From Halomonas nitroreducens (GTDB lineage: Bacteria; Pseudomonadota; Gammaproteobacteria; Pseudomonadales; Halomonadaceae): a DNA stretch of 64,000 nucleotides. The translations under genes and the position numbers were made by a program. Position 1 is the stretch's first letter. Every line of letters begins with the position of its first letter. The notes under the pieces were generated by a model that ran no database searches, was not told the origin of the DNA, and saw only the letters and a program-made list of their open reading frames with translations. Positions 62,097-64,000 of this stretch are shown here, piece by piece. The stretch is taken from contig NZ_RXNS01000003.1 in NCBI RefSeq assembly GCF_003966155.1, forward strand, positions 1 through 64,000. The letters run 5' to 3'.

Positions 62097-63212
62097 CTAG
62101 TGCCTGCGGTGCCGGAACAGCCAGCCGGCCATGGCGAGGGTGAGCATGCCGATGACCAGCATCGGCCAGTACTGGTTGAACAGCAGGGCGTAGGAATCCC
62201 CTTCGAGGAAGACGCCACGGAGGACCACCAGGAAGTAGCGCAGTGGGTTGATCAGCGTGAGCCACTGCACGACCGGCGGCATGTTGGCGATCGGCGTCGC
62301 GAAGCCGGACAGGATGACCGACGGCACCAGGAACAGAAACGCCCCGAGGATGCCCTGCTGTTGTGTCACGGCCAGCGACGAGATCATCAGCCCGATACCG
62401 ACCGCCGAGAGCAGGAACAGAAACATGCCCAGATAAAGCGCGCCGAGACTGCCGCGCAACGGCACCTCGAACCAGACCACCGTCATCAGCAGGATGAAGC
62501 TGCCTTCCACCAGGCCGATCAGGATACCGGGCACCGACTTGCCGATCAGGATTTCCACCGGTCGCAGCGGCGTCACCTGCAACTGGTCGAAGGTCCCGGC
62601 CTCCCGCTCGCGGGCCACCGACAGCGCCGTCACGACGGTGGTGATCACCAGCGTCAGCAGGCCGACGATGCCCGGTACGACGAACCATCGCGAGGCGAGG
62701 CCGGCATTGAACCAGTGGCGCACCTGCAGGGCCGCGGGCGGGCCTGGCCTGCCGTTGCGCGTCGCCCAGTCGCTGTTGAAGTCACTCACGATGGTGCGCA
62801 GGTAGCCCAACGCCAGCAGCGCCGTATTCGAATTGCGACCATCGATCAGCAATTGGGCCGACGCGCTGCGACCGCGCTGCAGGTCGGCGCTGAAGCGCGG
62901 CCCGAGGCGCAGGACCAGTAGCACCTCCCGGTTGTCCAGCAGCGGCGCGATCTGCCCGTCATGCTCCAGATCGGCGACCCGGTGGAAGTGTGGCGAGCCG
63001 GCCACGCGAGCGATCAGATCGCGCGACGCCACCCCGCGGTCCTCGTTGTAGACCGCAAAGGCGATATCGTTGAGATCGAAGGTCGCCGCGTAGCCGAACA
63101 CGATCAGCTGGATGATCGGCGGCCCGATCAACACGAACCGGCTCTTTCGGTCCTTGAGGATCGCCAGCAGCTCCTTGACCGCCAGCGCGAAGATGCGTCG
63201 CAGCGATTCCAT
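62097..63212 (-). CDS. ABC-2 type permease (YhhJ-like)
   Basis: 371 aa. N-terminal helix (about 22-42), a long periplasmic region, then five C-terminal helices: ABC-2 layout. Motifs SVAREREAGTFDQLQVTPLRPVEILIGK and VPSVILSGFATPIANMP match the YbhR/YbhS/YhhJ exporter subunits. ATGA overlap with the preceding permease gene. Probably part of a drug or hydrophobic-compound exporter whose ATPase and HlyD-like subunit lie outside the window. Confidence 0.9.
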   Translation of the reverse strand: MESLRRIFALAVKELLAILKDRKSRFVLIGPPIIQLIVFGYAATFDLNDIAFAVYNEDRGVASRDLIARVAGSPHFHRVADLEHDGQIAPLLDNREVLLVLRLGPRFSADLQRGRSASAQLLIDGRNSNTALLALGYLRTIVSDFNSDWATRNGRPGPPAALQVRHWFNAGLASRWFVVPGIVGLLTLVITTVVTALSVAREREAGTFDQLQVTPLRPVEILIGKSVPGILIGLVEGSFILLMTVVWFEVPLRGSLGALYLGMFLFLLSAVGIGLMISSLAVTQQQGILGAFLFLVPSVILSGFATPIANMPPVVQWLTLINPLRYFLVVLRGVFLEGDSYALLFNQYWPMLVIGMLTLAMAGWLFRHRRH

Positions 63213-64000
63213 CAGTCCAGCCGCTTGTGCGCCTTGCGGCGGGCCAGACCCAGAAAAATCACCATCATCACCAGCAGCGCGACACTGTTGCTCAGCAGGA
63301 TCGGCCAGATATCGCCGGCCAGGAACACCGTCTGCAGGATGGCGACGAAATAACGTGCCGGGATGAGATGGGTAATCAGCTGGACGAAGGCGGGCATCGA
63401 GCCAATCTGGAAGATGAACCCGGACAGGATGAAGGCCGGCAGGAAGGTCACGACGATGGCCAGTTGCCCGGCAACAAACTGGCTGCGGGCCACGGTCGAG
63501 ATCAGCAGCCCCATGCCCAGCGCCACCAGCATGAACAGCGCCGAGGCCGCGCTCAGCGCCCAGAACGACCCCCGCAACGGCACGTCGAACAGCCAGAGGG
63601 CCATGGCGACGCTCAGCAGCATGCCCCCCATCCCCAGCACGAAATAGGGCAGCATCTTGCCCGCGATGATCTCGCCGATGCGGATCGGCGTCACCATCAG
63701 GGCCTCCATCGTGCCGCGTTCCCATTCCCGGGCCACGACCATCGAGGTGAGCATGGCGCCGATCAGCGTCATGATGACGGCAATCAGTCCAGGCACCAGA
63801 AAATCGCGGCTGCGCACTGCGGCGTTGAACCAGATACGTGGCTCCAGCATGACCATGGCCGGAAGCTCGTGCCCCTGGCTGTGTGCATACCCCAGCAACC
63901 AGGCCTGCCACACCCCCTGGATGTACCCCTCGGTGATGCGCGCCTGGTTGGCATCGACGCCGTTGACGATGACGCCGATGCGCGCATCGCCGCGGGCCAG
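63212..64000 (-). CDS. ABC-2 type permease, C-terminal part (cut by window end)
   Basis: At least 262 residues read in frame to the right edge (LARGDARIGVIVNG at the border). Motifs MVVAREWERGTMEALMVTPIRIGEIIAGK and FLPAFILSGFIFQIGSMP match YbhS/YhhJ-type permeases. Ends with an ATGA overlap to the next permease gene. The N-terminus is missing only because of the window. Confidence 0.9.
   Translation of the reverse strand: MARGDARIGVIVNGVDANQARITEGYIQGVWQAWLLGYAHSQGHELPAMVMLEPRIWFNAAVRSRDFLVPGLIAVIMTLIGAMLTSMVVAREWERGTMEALMVTPIRIGEIIAGKMLPYFVLGMGGMLLSVAMALWLFDVPLRGSFWALSAASALFMLVALGMGLLISTVARSQFVAGQLAIVVTFLPAFILSGFIFQIGSMPAFVQLITHLIPARYFVAILQTVFLAGDIWPILLSNSVALLVMMVIFLGLARRKAHKRLD

Noticed and set aside
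1..64000. Prophage, CRISPR, tRNA and rRNA signals
   Set aside because: No phage structural or replication genes, no spaced direct repeats, and no cloverleaf or rRNA sequence were recognised by eye in either strand.

Overview
The window reads as chromosomal DNA of a halophilic gammaproteobacterium, most likely Halomonas or a close relative (family Halomonadaceae). The coding regions are GC-rich with strong Shine-Dalgarno sites and many ATGA-overlapping operons. The gene content (DabAB bicarbonate uptake, OsmC-YcaO fusion, Kef/Usp/P-type ATPase transport genes, homogentisate catabolism) fits that group. The genus is an inference; no rRNA or tRNA gene was seen.

Layout. 1-0.3 kb: end of an HMG-CoA lyase gene with a tandem copy of its 3' end. 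0.4-5.5 kb: dabB-dabA and a divergent NhaR-like LysR regulator. 5.6-7.8 kb: osmC-ycaO. 7.8-17.2 kb: an accessory patch, mostly minus-strand genes of lower GC (hydrolase, GFA protein, lipoprotein, cupins, unknown), littered with REP-like palindromes, GGGGACAGACCCC-type motifs, a pagL pseudogene and an attI-like sequence. 17.4-25.6 kb: a CIA30-DUF393 fusion and a five-gene peptide-type ABC importer. 25.6-29.9 kb: a decayed ycaO 3' relic, then a chromosomal integron with an intact intI, an attI region and five cassettes. 30.4-36 kb: P-type ATPase, universal stress protein and Kef-type antiporter. 36-41.3 kb: hydrolase, GNAT, CDF transporter, RidA-like protein, GlxA-type AraC regulator, methyltransferase. 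41.3-45.7 kb: an ECF42-type sigma factor with its YCII/VOC/DUF1428 gene set and a matching promoter motif. 45.8-50.2 kb: PhzF, LysE exporter, MocR regulator, Amt transporter. 50.4-54.2 kb: ClC channel, orphan substrate-binding protein and PLP dehydratase in one operon. 54.4-58.4 kb: MarR regulator and hmgA-fahA-maiA (homogentisate to fumarate plus acetoacetate). 58.5-61.9 kb: DODA dioxygenase, glutathionyl-hydroquinone reductase, DoxX and a divergent LysR. 62.1-64 kb: two ABC-2 permeases, the second cut by the window end.

The most notable signal is that 7.8-11.0 kb and 25.6-29.9 kb look like two decayed copies of one ancestral block: terminator, ycaO, a 57-bp flank, a minus-strand cassette-like array, a 71-bp attI-like sequence (about 78% identical between the copies), intI, REP element. 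The left copy kept ycaO and lost intI; the right copy kept intI and lost all but the 3' end of ycaO. This is read by eye and needs alignment to confirm.
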